Assembly (NCBI RefSeq): GCF_003207795.1
Contig: NZ_NIRT01000032.1
Span: forward strand, 1-32,689
Length of the DNA: 32,689 bases
From: Komagataeibacter nataicola
GTDB lineage: Bacteria; Pseudomonadota; Alphaproteobacteria; Acetobacterales; Acetobacteraceae
Reading direction: 5' to 3'
The notes under the pieces are model-generated. The model was not told where the DNA came from. It searched no databases and saw only the letters and a program-made list of their open reading frames with translations. Shown one piece after another: positions 1-8,949 of this stretch; within the stretch, counting starts at the first letter, position 1; each line of letters starts with the position of its first letter. Both the position numbers and the translations under genes were made by a program.

Positions 1-1
1 C

Positions 2-82
2 TGCCATGCCTGGAACCAGCTCGTCGATCAACCATGGCGCATCATGTCAATCGGACTGCGCAATTGGGCTCATAGGTTATAG
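2..82 (+). CDS. IS630-type transposase, C-terminal end (partial, enters from left)
   Basis: Only the last 26 codons and the stop are in the window, so the start lies outside. The reading frame beginning at base 2 ends in WRIMSIGLRNWAHRL followed by TAG at 80-82. A tail of the form 'W..I.SIGLR.WA' is typical of the C-terminus of IS630/Tc1-mariner-type DDE transposases common in acetic acid bacteria. The catalytic DDE residues are upstream and cannot be checked, so it is unknown whether the element is intact. The family call rests on recognising a short tail, so it is moderate. Confidence 0.6.
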   Translation, partial: CHAWNQLVDQPWRIMSIGLRNWAHRL

Positions 83-157
83 CAATCAACGGTTGGTATT
101 ATTGCCGCTCCGGGCCATTTCTACTGCGGTCATTACCCTGAAAAGGCCGCAGGCTGC

Positions 158-967
158 CTAAAATGAAATGAACTGTTCCGGAATCTGGCAGATATCGCTT
201 GTCCGGCCTTTGGAAAGGATTTCGTTTATCGGCAGCGAATCCAGACCGATATTTCTTTTTCTGTTCATCAGATGCTGGAATTTGTTAATCAGTTCTTCAT
301 CGCTACAGCGTTGATGGGCACCTTGCCCATTCTGCACGGATGCCTTGCTCCAGTTGAGGGCGCGCGTCAGGGCAAGCCGTTTGAGGCTGATATCAAGATC
401 CATGTTTTTCATATGAAACAGCCAGAGATCAAGATCGAGATAGGAAGGCTGATCGCATTCATGAAATCCCGGTGCCCATGAAATTGGAACATAGGATATG
501 ACGGGCTTGGATTCCCACGGATTGATGAACCCGAATGAACGCTGTTCAAGCAGTGGCCGCGACGTGTTGACGGCAGGCATGTTCGGCCGTTCGGGAAAGA
601 CATCAACGCCTACGGCCCGGATCACGGAATGGTTGCGGTGCTTTTCCAGGTAATCCGGCAGCGAGGCAAACAGGTCAGTGCGCGGGACCAGAAATTCATC
701 GCAGTCCACATAGATGACGACATCAAAAAACGAGAGGAGGGATGCATGCAGCCTGCTGATCATTGCAGCCCGCTGTCCGTCATCAAAACAGTCCCGTGGA
801 ATACGCAGCCTGTTGCACGGCAGGGCATCGGTCGAGCCATCGGTGCTGCCATGATCGATGACATAGAGATTATCCATCCCGACCTGCCGACCATAATACG
901 CGCACCATAACGGTAGAAAATAATTTTCGTTATAAACCATGGTGATGATCGCGGCACGAAATGACAT
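158..967 (-). CDS. Glycosyltransferase family 2-like protein
   Basis: A 269-residue protein starting MSFRAAIITMVYNE, the usual beginning of a GT-A fold glycosyltransferase (nucleotide-sugar binding beta strand followed by 'NE'). VDCDEF at residues 87-92 is the metal-binding DxD-type motif. HGSTDGSTD near residues 39-47 resembles the 'D.gS.DgT' segment of family 2 enzymes. It resembles the short Glyco_tranf_2_4 group often found in surface polysaccharide loci. No signal peptide or membrane helix is evident, so it is probably cytoplasmic. The start is supported by AGGAG seven bases upstream. By eye the gene is clearly less G+C-rich than its neighbours, and it lies between an IS630-type end and rho, which suggests horizontal acquisition. 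Donor sugar and acceptor cannot be told. Confidence 0.75.
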   Translation of the reverse strand: MSFRAAIITMVYNENYFLPLWCAYYGRQVGMDNLYVIDHGSTDGSTDALPCNRLRIPRDCFDDGQRAAMISRLHASLLSFFDVVIYVDCDEFLVPRTDLFASLPDYLEKHRNHSVIRAVGVDVFPERPNMPAVNTSRPLLEQRSFGFINPWESKPVISYVPISWAPGFHECDQPSYLDLDLWLFHMKNMDLDISLKRLALTRALNWSKASVQNGQGAHQRCSDEELINKFQHLMNRKRNIGLDSLPINEILSKGRTSDICQIPEQFISF

Positions 968-1106
968 CCGTCTCTCCTGAAGCGGCCGAAAGGAGAGGGA
1001 GTGTACGGATCAAAGCTTAACAATTCATACAGTGCCCGGTAGGCGCGGGGGCCGACAGCATCCCGTGGGATTTGTGTTACGATTCATGGCGCATTGATGC
1101 ATATGC

Positions 1107-1135
1107 TTGACGGAAAGGGCATGAATGCCTATAAT
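1107..1135 (+). promoter_or_regulatory. Predicted sigma-70 promoter of rho
   Basis: TTGACG at 1107-1112 and a perfect TATAAT at 1130-1135 are separated by exactly 17 bases. This is the closest match to the housekeeping consensus noticed in the window. It predicts a transcription start near 1141-1142 and a rho leader of about 170 bases. Confidence 0.75.
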
Positions 1136-1141
1136 CGATCC

Positions 1142-1176
1142 AATTCTGACAGGGTGTTTCCTGCGCGGTCAGAATT
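1142..1176 (+). promoter_or_regulatory. Hairpin at the 5' end of the rho leader
   Basis: AATTCTGAC at 1142-1150 is perfectly complementary to GTCAGAATT at 1168-1176. Inside it AGG (1151-1153) can pair with CCT (1160-1162) around a 6-base loop, leaving GCGCG as a one-sided bulge. It starts almost exactly at the predicted transcription start, so the rho mRNA would begin with a stem-loop. It could protect the 5' end, take part in rho autoregulation, or be a DNA operator instead. Confidence 0.5.
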
Positions 1177-1310
1177 CCCACCTTATCAGTTAAGCAGCAT
1201 CAACAGTTTGATAAAAACAATGGTCAGGCGCCGGTTCCGGCATGCCTTTTCCCTCTGATTGCTGACTTTTCTTTCCCTCCGTGAACTGCCCACTTATAGG
1301 CACATCCTGC

Positions 1311-2621
1311 ATGCAACTCGCCGAACTCAAGGCCAAAACTCCAGCAGACCTTCTGGCTTATGCTGAAAGTCTGAATATTGAAAACGCATCATCTCTTCGC
1401 AAGCAGGAGCTGATGTTCACGATCCTCAAGACCCTGGCCGATAATGACCAGGCCATCTATGGGGACGGCACGCTTGAAATCCTGTCCGATGGATTTGGCT
1501 TCCTCCGCTCGCCCGAGGCCAATTACCTGCCGGGGCCGGATGATATCTACATCTCTCCCAGCCAGGTCCGTCGCTTTGGCCTGCGCACCGGTGATACGGT
1601 GGAAGGCCAGATCCGCGCCCCGCGTGATGGCGAGCGCTATTTCGCGCTGCTCAAGGTCAACGCGATCAATTTCGAGCCGCCCGAGGCGGTGCGTCAGCGC
1701 ATCAATTTCGACAACCTGACCCCGCTCTACCCCGAGCGGCGGCTGAAGATGGAAGTCGAGAACTCAGCCGTAGGCGGCGCGGAAGCACCCGCCCCCACCG
1801 GCAAGGGGAAGGGCAAGACCCCGAACCGCGATTTCACCTCCCGCGTGATCGACCTTGTCTCGCCCATCGGCATGGGACAGCGCGCGCTGATCGTAGCCCC
1901 CCCGCGCACCGGCAAAACCGTGATGCTGCAGAGCATCGCCTCCTCCATTTCTGCCAACCACCCCGAAGTCTTCCTGATCGTACTGCTGATTGACGAGCGG
2001 CCCGAGGAAGTGACCGACATGGCGCGCTCCGTGCGCGGCGAAGTGGTTTCCTCCACCTTTGACGAGCCCGCCACCCGCCATGTGCAGGTAACGGAAATGG
2101 TGCTCGAGAAGGCCAAGCGCCTTGTGGAACACAAGCGCGATGTGGTGATCCTGCTGGATTCCATCACGCGTCTGGCCCGTGCCTACAACACGGTCGTGCC
2201 CTCATCGGGCAAGGTGCTGACCGGTGGTGTGGACGCCAACGCGCTACAGCGCCCCAAGCGCTTCTTCGGTGCGGCCCGTAATATCGAGGAAGGGGGATCG
2301 CTGACCATCATCGCCACCGCCCTGATCGATACCGGCAGCCGCATGGATGAGGTCATCTTTGAAGAGTTCAAGGGCACCGGTAACTCGGAACTGATCCTTG
2401 ACCGCAAGCTGGCCGACAAGCGGACCTTCCCCGCGATCGACATCACCAAGAGTGGCACGCGCAAGGAAGAACTGCTCGTTGACCGTGCCGACCTTGCCAA
2501 GATGTGGGTGCTGCGCCGTATCCTTGCGCCGATGGGCACGATGGATGCGATGGACTTCCTGCTCGACAAGCTGAAATACAGCAAGACCAACCACGACTTC
2601 TTCGATGCGATGAATACCTGA
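1311..2621 (+). CDS. rho: Transcription termination factor Rho
   Basis: Rho is the hexameric RNA-dependent ATPase helicase that terminates untranslated transcripts. Visible parts are the N-terminal helical domain ([15 protein letters not shown]), the cold-shock-like RNA-binding domain ([20 protein letters not shown], then [20 protein letters not shown]), Walker A APPRTGKT at about residues 196-203, Walker [16 protein letters not shown], and the Q/R-loop region [25 protein letters not shown] ten codons upstream would also be in frame. I chose ATG 1311 because family members usually begin close to 'M.L.ELK', there is an AGG ahead of it, and there is no ribosome site before the GTG. The gene has its own promoter and leader and ends at a strong terminator. 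At 436 residues it is slightly longer than E. coli Rho (419). Confidence 0.97.
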   Translation: MQLAELKAKTPADLLAYAESLNIENASSLRKQELMFTILKTLADNDQAIYGDGTLEILSDGFGFLRSPEANYLPGPDDIYISPSQVRRFGLRTGDTVEGQIRAPRDGERYFALLKVNAINFEPPEAVRQRINFDNLTPLYPERRLKMEVENSAVGGAEAPAPTGKGKGKTPNRDFTSRVIDLVSPIGMGQRALIVAPPRTGKTVMLQSIASSISANHPEVFLIVLLIDERPEEVTDMARSVRGEVVSSTFDEPATRHVQVTEMVLEKAKRLVEHKRDVVILLDSITRLARAYNTVVPSSGKVLTGGVDANALQRPKRFFGAARNIEEGGSLTIIATALIDTGSRMDEVIFEEFKGTGNSELILDRKLADKRTFPAIDITKSGTRKEELLVDRADLAKMWVLRRILAPMGTMDAMDFLLDKLKYSKTNHDFFDAMNT

Positions 2622-2644
2622 TCGCATCAGGGTGCGTGATGAAG

Positions 2645-2675
2645 AAAAACCCCGGCTGAAAGGCCGGGGTTTTTT
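2645..2675 (+). terminator. Intrinsic terminator of rho
   Basis: CCCCGGC (2650-2656) pairs with GCCGGGG (2663-2669) around a 6-base loop and is followed by six T. A run of A on the left means it could also work on the other strand. It sits 25-50 bases after the rho stop codon. Confidence 0.92.
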
Positions 2676-2679
2676 ATTG

Positions 2680-2757
2680 AAAGTTTTTGGTGAAGCTTTT
2701 TCAAAAAGCTTCAGAATACGTTACCTTTTTGAAAAAAGGCGACACCCAAGAACTTTT
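2680..2757. repeat. Cloverleaf-like intergenic repeat, copy 1 (forward orientation)
   Basis: An outer stem is formed by AAAGTTTTTGGTG (2680-2692) and CACCCAAGAACTTTT (2743-2757). Inside are a perfect hairpin, GAAGCTTTTT (2692-2701) with AAAAAGCTTC (2703-2712), and a second one, CCTTTTT (2724-2730) with AAAAAGG (2733-2739). It fills the gap between convergent rho and the quinone oxidoreductase, ending one base before the latter's stop codon. It matches the copy at 32365-32445 along its whole length. Confidence 0.85.
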
Positions 2758-2758
2758 A

Positions 2759-3730
2759 TCAGGGCAGCAGGATCGTGCTGCCGGTAGTCTTGCGTGATTC
2801 CAGTGCGATATGCGCCTGCGCCGCGTCCTTGAGCGCAAAGGACTGGCCGATGCGCGGCGTCAGCACGCCCTTTTCCACCAGCGCGAACAGTTCACGCGCC
2901 GCATGCTCAAGGGCCGAACGCTGGGCGATATAGGTCATGAGCAGGGGGCGGGTGAGGTACAGGCTGCCATGGCTGGCCAGCGTGCCGATATCCACCCCCG
3001 TCACGGCGCCTGAGGCATTGCCGTAGCTGACCATCAGCCCGCGTGGGCGCAGGCAGGACAGGCTGGTCTCGAACGTGTCTTTGCCGATGCTGTCATACAC
3101 CACCGGCAGCATGCGGCCTTCGGTCAGGGTGTGGACCTGTTCGGCCACGTTGTCGGTGCCGATGATGACATCCGCCGCGCCATTGGTCTTGGCCAGTGCG
3201 GCTTTTTCCGGGGTGGAGACCACGCCAATCACGCGCGCGCCCAGATGCCGCGCCCACTGGCACATGAGCAGCCCCACGCCGCCTGCCGCCGCATAGACCA
3301 GAATGTCATCGCCCGGCTGCACGCGGTACACATCGCGCAACAGCATGTGCACGCTCAGGCCGCGCAGCATTATGGCGGCGGCTGTTTGCGCCGTAATGTC
3401 GTTAGGGAGCACCACAACCCGGTCTGCCGCGATGGTGCGCAGGGTGGCGTATCCGCCCGGCGTGGCGGGATAGGCCACCCGCATTCCGGTCCGCAGGCCC
3501 GATACGCCATCACCCACCGCCGTGATGGTGCCCGCGCCCTCCATGCCGGGAATGGCGGGCAGGGAAGGGAATTTGTACAGTCCGCTGCGGAAGTAGGTAT
3601 CGATGAAATTGACGCCGATCGCCTCCTGCCGCACCACGATCTCGCCGGGGCCAGGTGTCGGGACGGGCAGCGTTTCCACGCGGAGGACATCCGGCCCCCC
3701 ATAGCCATGCACGCGGATGACGGTATTCAT
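2759..3730 (-). CDS. NAD(P)H:quinone oxidoreductase, zeta-crystallin type (MDR superfamily)
   Basis: A 323-residue medium-chain dehydrogenase/reductase without structural zinc. The N-terminal GroES-like domain contains GPGEIVVRQEAIGVNFIDTY and the segment PGMEGAGTITAVGDGV. The nucleotide-binding domain carries AAAGGVGLLMCQWARHLGA at about residues 148-166, where the AxxGGVG form is typical of quinone reductases. It would reduce quinones or reactive carbonyls with NADPH in the cytoplasm. The start is supported by AGGAG eight bases upstream. It lies 29 bases after the ogt-like gene on the same strand, so the two are probably co-transcribed. It faces rho tail-to-tail across the first cloverleaf repeat. 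Substrate cannot be assigned within this family. Confidence 0.9.
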   Translation of the reverse strand: MNTVIRVHGYGGPDVLRVETLPVPTPGPGEIVVRQEAIGVNFIDTYFRSGLYKFPSLPAIPGMEGAGTITAVGDGVSGLRTGMRVAYPATPGGYATLRTIAADRVVVLPNDITAQTAAAIMLRGLSVHMLLRDVYRVQPGDDILVYAAAGGVGLLMCQWARHLGARVIGVVSTPEKAALAKTNGAADVIIGTDNVAEQVHTLTEGRMLPVVYDSIGKDTFETSLSCLRPRGLMVSYGNASGAVTGVDIGTLASHGSLYLTRPLLMTYIAQRSALEHAARELFALVEKGVLTPRIGQSFALKDAAQAHIALESRKTTGSTILLP

Positions 3731-3759
3731 GATCGTGGCTCCTGTTCAGCTATGCGGTG

Positions 3760-4227
3760 TCAAAGCGGGGTGGCGGACAGGGTTTCAAGGTCCAGCAGGA
3801 ACTGCCGGTCGCGTGCGCCTTCATCACCGGGATAGCTGTCAGGGTCGTAATCGGGGCAATCGGCAAAATCGATGCGGTGGCAGGGAATGAAAATGGGGAT
3901 AGGGTTCTCGGCGCAGGCGCTGAGAATGGTCTCGGGCGATACGCCAGCCTGGTGGGCGGCATCGCGCCAGTTGACCTGCTGACCTACGGGAATACTGATC
4001 ATGAACCGCCATGCCGCCTGCTGCTCTGGCGTGCCATAGGGGGCGAGCGGCAGTTTGCACAGCGCGGCCTCGCCATCAAAATAGGCTTCCAGCCAGGAGC
4101 GGGCTTTTTCCAGAAGGGGTGTTTCTTCCTGATCGCGGCCCCAGCCCCAGTCAAGCGCCACGATCTGCCCGTCCTCGGCGGAGACGGTGAGGGGGGCCAA
4201 TGGCGAATGCATTGAAAGTTGTGGCAT
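3760..4227 (-). CDS. Divergent Ogt-like methylated-DNA-protein cysteine methyltransferase
   Basis: A 155-residue protein whose second half matches the DNA-binding and acceptor domain of O6-alkylguanine-DNA alkyltransferases: AAWRFMISIPVGQQVNWRDA, then NPIPIFIPCHRI with the acceptor Cys at residue 116. Such proteins transfer an alkyl group irreversibly from O6-alkylguanine to this cysteine. Two usual features look changed. The arginine finger, nine residues before the Asn of 'NP.P' in human AGT, falls on Glu here (SPETILSACAENP). The glycine-rich stretch after PCHR (GGYAGG type) is replaced by an acidic FADCPDYDPDSYPGDE segment. Activity is therefore uncertain. It is the first gene of a probable pair with the quinone oxidoreductase and is divergent from mnmE. 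AAGG precedes the start. Confidence 0.75.
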   Translation of the reverse strand: MPQLSMHSPLAPLTVSAEDGQIVALDWGWGRDQEETPLLEKARSWLEAYFDGEAALCKLPLAPYGTPEQQAAWRFMISIPVGQQVNWRDAAHQAGVSPETILSACAENPIPIFIPCHRIDFADCPDYDPDSYPGDEGARDRQFLLDLETLSATPL

Positions 4228-4311
4228 GAGTCACCTTGATCAGGACAAAGAGGTGAACGATAACGCCGTTCGGGGCACTGGCAAAATGATGATGACCTGA
4301 TGGAGGCAAGA

Positions 4312-5619
4312 ATGCAGGAAAGTGATGGGTCTCCCACGGTCATTTTCGCCCTGGCCAGCGGCCTGTCGCGCGCGGCGATTGCCGTCATGCGCCTGAGCGG
4401 GAAGGGAAGTGGCCGGATTGTTGAAAGCCTGTGCGGCCGCCTGCCTGCGCCCCGCCGGGCCTCGCTGCGTGGCCTGTGGAACCGGCATGGCCCCACGCCC
4501 GTGCTGCTCGACCGCGCGCTGGTGCTGTGGTTTCCCGGCCCGGACAGCTATACGGGCGAGGATAGCGCAGAGTTGCACCTGCATGCAGGCCCCGCTGTCA
4601 TCAATGCCGTGGCCGATGCGCTGGTCGCCCTTGGTGCACGCCCTGCCGAGCCGGGCGAGTTCAGTCGCCGGGCCTTTGGCAACGGGCGTCTCGACCTCAT
4701 GCAGGCGGAAGGCATTGCCGACCTGATCGATGCCGAGACCGAGGCCCAGCGGCGGCAGGCGCTGGCCCAGGTCGATGGCGCGCAGAGTCGCCTGTACCAG
4801 CAATGGGCCGACAGGCTGCGCACGCTGCTCGCCCATCAGGAAGCGCTGATCGACTTCCCTGATGAAGAACTGCCGCCCGAAGTGGAACAGGGCCTGCGCG
4901 ATGGCCTGACAGCACTGCACGCAACCATGGCGGCCTACCTGCGCGAAGGTGCGGGGGCGGAACGGCTGCGTCGCGGGCTGGTCTTCGCTATTGTCGGCGA
5001 GCCGAATGTGGGCAAGTCCAGCCTGCTCAATGCGCTGGCGGAGCGGGATGCGGCGATTGTTTCCGCCCGTGCCGGCACCACGCGTGATGCGATCGAAACC
5101 CGTATCGTGCTGGGTGATGTGCCGGTAACGCTTGTCGATACCGCCGGATTGCGCGAAACAGAGGATGAGATTGAAGCCGAGGGCGTGCGGCGGTCATTGT
5201 TTCACGTGAAACAGGCGGATTGCGTGGTGCAGGTCTTTACCGGCGGCAGCCTTCCGCCTCGACTGGAAGGTGATGGCCTGCTGGTCTGTAACAAGATCGA
5301 CCAGCAGCCAGCACCTGCTGGGGCAATAGGCATCAGTGTTCTCACCCATGCGGGTATGGATGTGCTACGGACAGTGCTGGCCGAAAAGGCCCGGACCCTG
5401 ACAGCAGGCCGGGCCAGCGCCCCGCTGACCCGCGCACGCCATCGTGCCGCGATTGAGGAGACGGCGCACCATATCGGGCGTGCGCTTTCGCTCGCGTGGC
5501 CGGAAATGCGGGGCGAGGAAATGCGGCTGGCCATGCGCGCGCTTGGTCGCCTGACCGGGGCGGTGGATGTGGAAGCGCTGCTGGATACCGTGTTTGGCCA
5601 GTTCTGTATTGGCAAGTAG
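4312..5619 (+). CDS. mnmE: tRNA modification GTPase MnmE (TrmE)
   Basis: MnmE works with MnmG to install the cmnm5/nm5 group on wobble U34 of certain tRNAs, using GTP and a folate-carried carbon. The N-terminal folate-binding domain begins [20 protein letters not shown] and includes [16 protein letters not shown]. The G domain shows GEPNVGKSS at about 229-237, the switch [13 protein letters not shown], and CNKID. The last residues, FCIGK, are the conserved C-terminal motif whose Cys is needed for modification. I chose ATG 4312 over an ATG four codons upstream because GGAGG (4302-4306) is five bases before it. A perfect parS site lies inside the gene, encoding part of FHVKQ. mnmG follows within 12 bases. 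Confidence 0.97.
   Translation: MQESDGSPTVIFALASGLSRAAIAVMRLSGKGSGRIVESLCGRLPAPRRASLRGLWNRHGPTPVLLDRALVLWFPGPDSYTGEDSAELHLHAGPAVINAVADALVALGARPAEPGEFSRRAFGNGRLDLMQAEGIADLIDAETEAQRRQALAQVDGAQSRLYQQWADRLRTLLAHQEALIDFPDEELPPEVEQGLRDGLTALHATMAAYLREGAGAERLRRGLVFAIVGEPNVGKSSLLNALAERDAAIVSARAGTTRDAIETRIVLGDVPVTLVDTAGLRETEDEIEAEGVRRSLFHVKQADCVVQVFTGGSLPPRLEGDGLLVCNKIDQQPAPAGAIGISVLTHAGMDVLRTVLAEKARTLTAGRASAPLTRARHRAAIEETAHHIGRALSLAWPEMRGEEMRLAMRALGRLTGAVDVEALLDTVFGQFCIGK
5198..5213. other. parS centromere site inside mnmE
   Basis: TGTTTCACGTGAAACA is a perfect 16-bp palindrome identical to the canonical bacterial parS site bound by ParB. It is embedded in mnmE codons reading LFHVKQ, about 3.7 kb upstream of parB. 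ParB loads here and spreads as a CTP-dependent clamp; this role is known for the family and inferred for this copy. Confidence 0.93.
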
Positions 5620-5631
5620 GAGCAAGGGGTG

Positions 5632-7503
5632 ATGGATCGGGCCTATGATGTGATTGTCGTCGGTGGGGGGCATGCGGGGTGCGAAGCCGCCGCTGCTGCC
5701 GCGCGCACGGGTGCCCGCGCCCTGCTGCTCACGCACCGGCGTGATACGGTGGGCATCATGTCGTGCAACCCGGCAATCGGTGGCATTGGCAAGGGGCATC
5801 TGGTGCGCGAGATCGATGCGCTGGACGGGTTGATGGGCATTGCCGCCGACCGGGCGGGTATTCACTTCAAGCTGCTTAACCGCTCAAAGGGGCCTGCGGT
5901 GCATGGCCCCCGCGCGCAGGCAGACCGCACGCTGTACCGGCAGGCCATACAGGATCTGCTCGACCAGACCGAAGGGCTGGATATCGTGGAGGGCGCGGCA
6001 GGCGACATACTGCTCGATGCGCAGGGCCGCGTGGGGGGTGTGGTGTGCGAGGATGGCCGGGCGTTTTCCGCCGGTGCCGTCGTGCTGGCCACCGGCACCT
6101 TCCTGCGTGGCACCATCCATGTCGGCCATGAGAGCGAACCGGCGGGCAGGGTAGGAGATCGTCCCGCCAATGCGCTGGGCGAGCGTCTGGCAGCACTCGG
6201 CCTGCGCATGGGTCGCCTCAAGACCGGCACGCCCGCCCGCATCGCGCGTGACAGCATTGACTGGGACAGCCTGCCCGAAGACCGGGGCGATGCCGAACCC
6301 GAGCCTTTCAGCCGCATGACGGATGGCATCACCAACCCCATGGTCTCATGCCGCATCACGGCCACCACGCCGCGCACGCATGAGATCATTCGCGAGAACC
6401 TGCATCTCTCGGCACTGTACGGCGGCGCGATCTCGGGGCGGGGGCCACGCTACTGCCCCTCCATCGAGGACAAGGTGGTGCGGTTCGCGCAAAAGGATTC
6501 GCACCAGATTTTCCTCGAGCCCGAAGGTCTGCCCGGCAATCCCGATGGTGGGCTGGTCTACCCCAATGGCATTTCCACCAGCCTGCCTGCCCATGTGCAG
6601 CTTGAAATGCTGCAGAGCATTCCGGGCCTGGAAAACTGCCGCATCGTGCGGTCGGGCTACGCGGTGGAATATGATTATGTCGACCCGCGTGAACTTGCCC
6701 CCACGCTGGAACTCAAAAGCCTGTCCGGCCTGTTCCTGGCAGGGCAGGTGAACGGCACGACAGGCTATGAAGAAGCCGGGGCACAGGGGCTGATCGCGGG
6801 CGTTAATGCCGCCCGGCATGCCTCGGGTGAGGCAGGGGTAACGCTGGAGCGTGGCGATGCCTATATTGGGGTCATGATTGATGACCTGACCACGCAGGGC
6901 GTGTCCGAGCCATACCGCATGTTTACCTCGCGCGCGGAATACAGGCTTACCCTGCGGGCTGATAACGCAGACCTGCGCCTTACGCCGCGCGGCATGGAGT
7001 GGGGGTGCGTCGGGTGCGCCCGCGCCACGCGTTTCGAGGCAGATCAGGCCGCCATTGATGCCGCCACCCGCCGCGCCGGGCAGGAAACCTATGCGCCGGA
7101 GCTGTTGCGCAAGGCCGGGATCAGTGTTTCGGCAGATGGGCGCGCGCGCTCCCTGCTTGATGTGCTGGCCACTGACGCCACACCCGCCATGATTGCCACC
7201 ATTGCCCCCTGGTTCGCCGATCTGCCGTCCCGCGTGGCCCGCCATCTGGCCACCGAGGCCCGCTACAGCGGCTACATTACCCGGCAGGATCGTGAAATCC
7301 GCCAGCTTGCCACCGAAGGCCGCATCACCCTGTCGCCCGACCTCGATTATGCGCAGGTTGGTGGCCTGAGCAGCGAGATGCAGGAACGCCTTGCGCGCGT
7401 GCGGCCTGTAACCTTTGGCGCGGCCCAGCGCATTCCCGGCATTACGCCGTCAGCCCTTGTGGCGCTGCTCGCACATATCCGCCAGCGCCAGGTCGCGGCC
7501 TGA
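5632..7503 (+). CDS. mnmG: tRNA uridine 5-carboxymethylaminomethyl modification enzyme MnmG (GidA)
   Basis: FAD-dependent partner of MnmE in wobble-uridine modification. The Rossmann dinucleotide motif [12 protein letters not shown] is at the N-terminus, followed by family signatures [35 protein letters not shown] and [15 protein letters not shown]. The C-terminal helical part contains [15 protein letters not shown], the tRNA/MnmE-binding region. Length (about 623) is normal. A GTG one codon earlier (5629) is equally in frame; AGGAG (5618-5622) is 6 bases from it and 9 from the ATG, so the choice of ATG is marginal. The stop codon overlaps the rsmG start by one base (TGATG), implying translational coupling. 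Confidence 0.97.
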   Translation: MDRAYDVIVVGGGHAGCEAAAAAARTGARALLLTHRRDTVGIMSCNPAIGGIGKGHLVREIDALDGLMGIAADRAGIHFKLLNRSKGPAVHGPRAQADRTLYRQAIQDLLDQTEGLDIVEGAAGDILLDAQGRVGGVVCEDGRAFSAGAVVLATGTFLRGTIHVGHESEPAGRVGDRPANALGERLAALGLRMGRLKTGTPARIARDSIDWDSLPEDRGDAEPEPFSRMTDGITNPMVSCRITATTPRTHEIIRENLHLSALYGGAISGRGPRYCPSIEDKVVRFAQKDSHQIFLEPEGLPGNPDGGLVYPNGISTSLPAHVQLEMLQSIPGLENCRIVRSGYAVEYDYVDPRELAPTLELKSLSGLFLAGQVNGTTGYEEAGAQGLIAGVNAARHASGEAGVTLERGDAYIGVMIDDLTTQGVSEPYRMFTSRAEYRLTLRADNADLRLTPRGMEWGCVGCARATRFEADQAAIDAATRRAGQETYAPELLRKAGISVSADGRARSLLDVLATDATPAMIATIAPWFADLPSRVARHLATEARYSGYITRQDREIRQLATEGRITLSPDLDYAQVGGLSSEMQERLARVRPVTFGAAQRIPGITPSALVALLAHIRQRQVAA

Positions 7504-8129
7504 TGGCGCAGGATGAATCCGTGGCGGTGCTGGCCGATGTTTCACGTGAAACACGCGAACGGCTGGAGCGGTATGCCGATCTGCTGCTGCGCTGGAACGC
7601 GCGCATCAACCTTGTCTCTCCGCATGACCTGCCGCATCTGTGGTCACGCCATATAGGGGACAGCCTGCAGCTTGCCAGCCTGATTCCGCCTGGCGGCGTG
7701 GATCTGGTCGATATGGGGTCGGGTGGGGGATTCCCCGGTCTGGTCATCGCCTGCGCGACTGACGCGCAGGTGACGCTGGTTGAATCCGACCAGCGTAAGG
7801 CCGCCTTTCTGCGTGAGGCCGCGCGGGTGGCGGGGGTGAAGGTACGGGTCTGCGCGCAGCGGCTGGAAGTGGCCGACGTGCCGCCAGCACAGGTGGTGAC
7901 GGCCCGCGCACTTGCCCCCCTGTCGCGCCTGCTGGAATGGGGCGCGCGGTTCCTGCGGCCCGATGGTGTCTGCCTGTTTCTGAAAGGACGCAACGCAGAG
8001 GAAGAATTGACGATGGCCCGTGCCGGTTGGCACATGACGACAACCCGGATTCCAAGCCGTACCAATACGGATGGTGTGATTCTAGAATTGAGCGATATCA
8101 GGCGTGTCAGAGACCATAACAATGAATGA
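7503..8129 (+). CDS. rsmG: 16S rRNA m7G527 methyltransferase RsmG (GidB)
   Basis: A SAM-dependent enzyme that methylates N7 of G527 in 16S rRNA; loss gives low-level streptomycin resistance in many bacteria. Visible signatures are [21 protein letters not shown] near the N-terminus and the SAM-binding loop [17 protein letters not shown], followed by [14 protein letters not shown]. Length of 208 residues is normal. It starts on the mnmG stop codon. The 5' end carries a perfect parS palindrome encoding DVSRET, a peptide that recurs at this point in RsmG proteins, probably because the DNA site is conserved. The 3' end overlaps parA by 8 bases. Confidence 0.96.
   Translation: MAQDESVAVLADVSRETRERLERYADLLLRWNARINLVSPHDLPHLWSRHIGDSLQLASLIPPGGVDLVDMGSGGGFPGLVIACATDAQVTLVESDQRKAAFLREAARVAGVKVRVCAQRLEVADVPPAQVVTARALAPLSRLLEWGARFLRPDGVCLFLKGRNAEEELTMARAGWHMTTTRIPSRTNTDGVILELSDIRRVRDHNNE
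7538..7553. other. parS centromere site inside rsmG
   Basis: A second perfect TGTTTCACGTGAAACA palindrome, 36 bases into rsmG and 2,340 bases from the copy in mnmE. It encodes VSRE. It lies about 1.4 kb upstream of parB, in the usual alphaproteobacterial position. Confidence 0.94.
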
Positions 8130-8949
8130 TACGGGAAGCCGGTCCGCGTCTTCCCCCCGCATTATCGCGCTGGCCAACCAGAAGGGCGGCGTGGGCAAGA
8201 CAACCACCGCCATCAACGTGGCGGCAGCACTGGCCACCTCGGGGCTGAAAGTGCTGCTGGTCGATCTCGACCCGCAGGGCAATGCCTCGACCGGGCTGGG
8301 CGTGGGGTATGATGCCCGCAGCAGCGGCACCTATGCCATGCTTGAAGATGGCGCGCGCGCCGCAGGCGTGGTGCAGGCCAGCGCCGTGCCCGGCCTGTCT
8401 CTGGTTGCGGCGGATACCGAACTCGCAGGGGCCGAACTTGAGCTGGTCATGGCGGAAGGGCGTGAATACCGCCTGCGTGAGGCCCTTGCCCAGATTGGCG
8501 GCGATTATGACGTGGTGCTGATCGACTGCCCGCCCAGCCTTGGCCTGCTTACGCTCAATGCGCTGGTCGCGGCCCAGTCGGTGCTCGTGCCGCTGCAATG
8601 CGAGTTCTTTGCGCTTGAAGGCATCAGCCAGCTGGTGCGCACCGTCAATAGCGTGAGCAAGGGGCTCAACCCCGCGCTCAGGCTCGATGGCATCGTGCTG
8701 ACCATGTACGACCGGCGCAACAACCTGTCGGAGCTGGTGGCCGATGATGCCCGCAGCTTCTTTGGCGATAAGGTGATGGAAACCCTCATTCCCCGCAATA
8801 TCCGCATCTCCGAGGCACAGAGCCACGGGCAGCCGGTCATGAACTACGACCAGCGCTCGTCGGGCAGTCAGGCCTATCAGGCGCTGGCGACCGAACTGGC
8901 CCAGCGTCTTCGCCTGTCATCTGGCCATAAAGGGAAGGCACGCGCGTGA
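8122..8949 (+). CDS. parA: Chromosome partitioning ATPase ParA (Soj type)
   Basis: A deviant Walker-A ATPase that binds nucleoid DNA and moves ParB-parS complexes. The Walker motif KGGVGKTT is at about residues 21-28, inside [30 protein letters not shown] is the A' motif, [18 protein letters not shown] is Walker B, and [15 protein letters not shown] is typical of chromosomal ParA. I chose ATG 8122, which overlaps the end of rsmG by 8 bases; a GTG at 8104 would add six residues and cannot be excluded, as the ribosome site is weak for both. No N-terminal helix-turn-helix is present, so it is the short chromosomal form. The stop overlaps the parB start. Confidence 0.96.
   Translation: MNDTGSRSASSPRIIALANQKGGVGKTTTAINVAAALATSGLKVLLVDLDPQGNASTGLGVGYDARSSGTYAMLEDGARAAGVVQASAVPGLSLVAADTELAGAELELVMAEGREYRLREALAQIGGDYDVVLIDCPPSLGLLTLNALVAAQSVLVPLQCEFFALEGISQLVRTVNSVSKGLNPALRLDGIVLTMYDRRNNLSELVADDARSFFGDKVMETLIPRNIRISEAQSHGQPVMNYDQRSSGSQAYQALATELAQRLRLSSGHKGKARA

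Noticed and set aside
968-1106. DnaA boxes or an origin near rho
   Set aside because: No cluster of TTATCCACA-type sites was found here or elsewhere in the window, so only proximity to an origin is inferred, not its presence.
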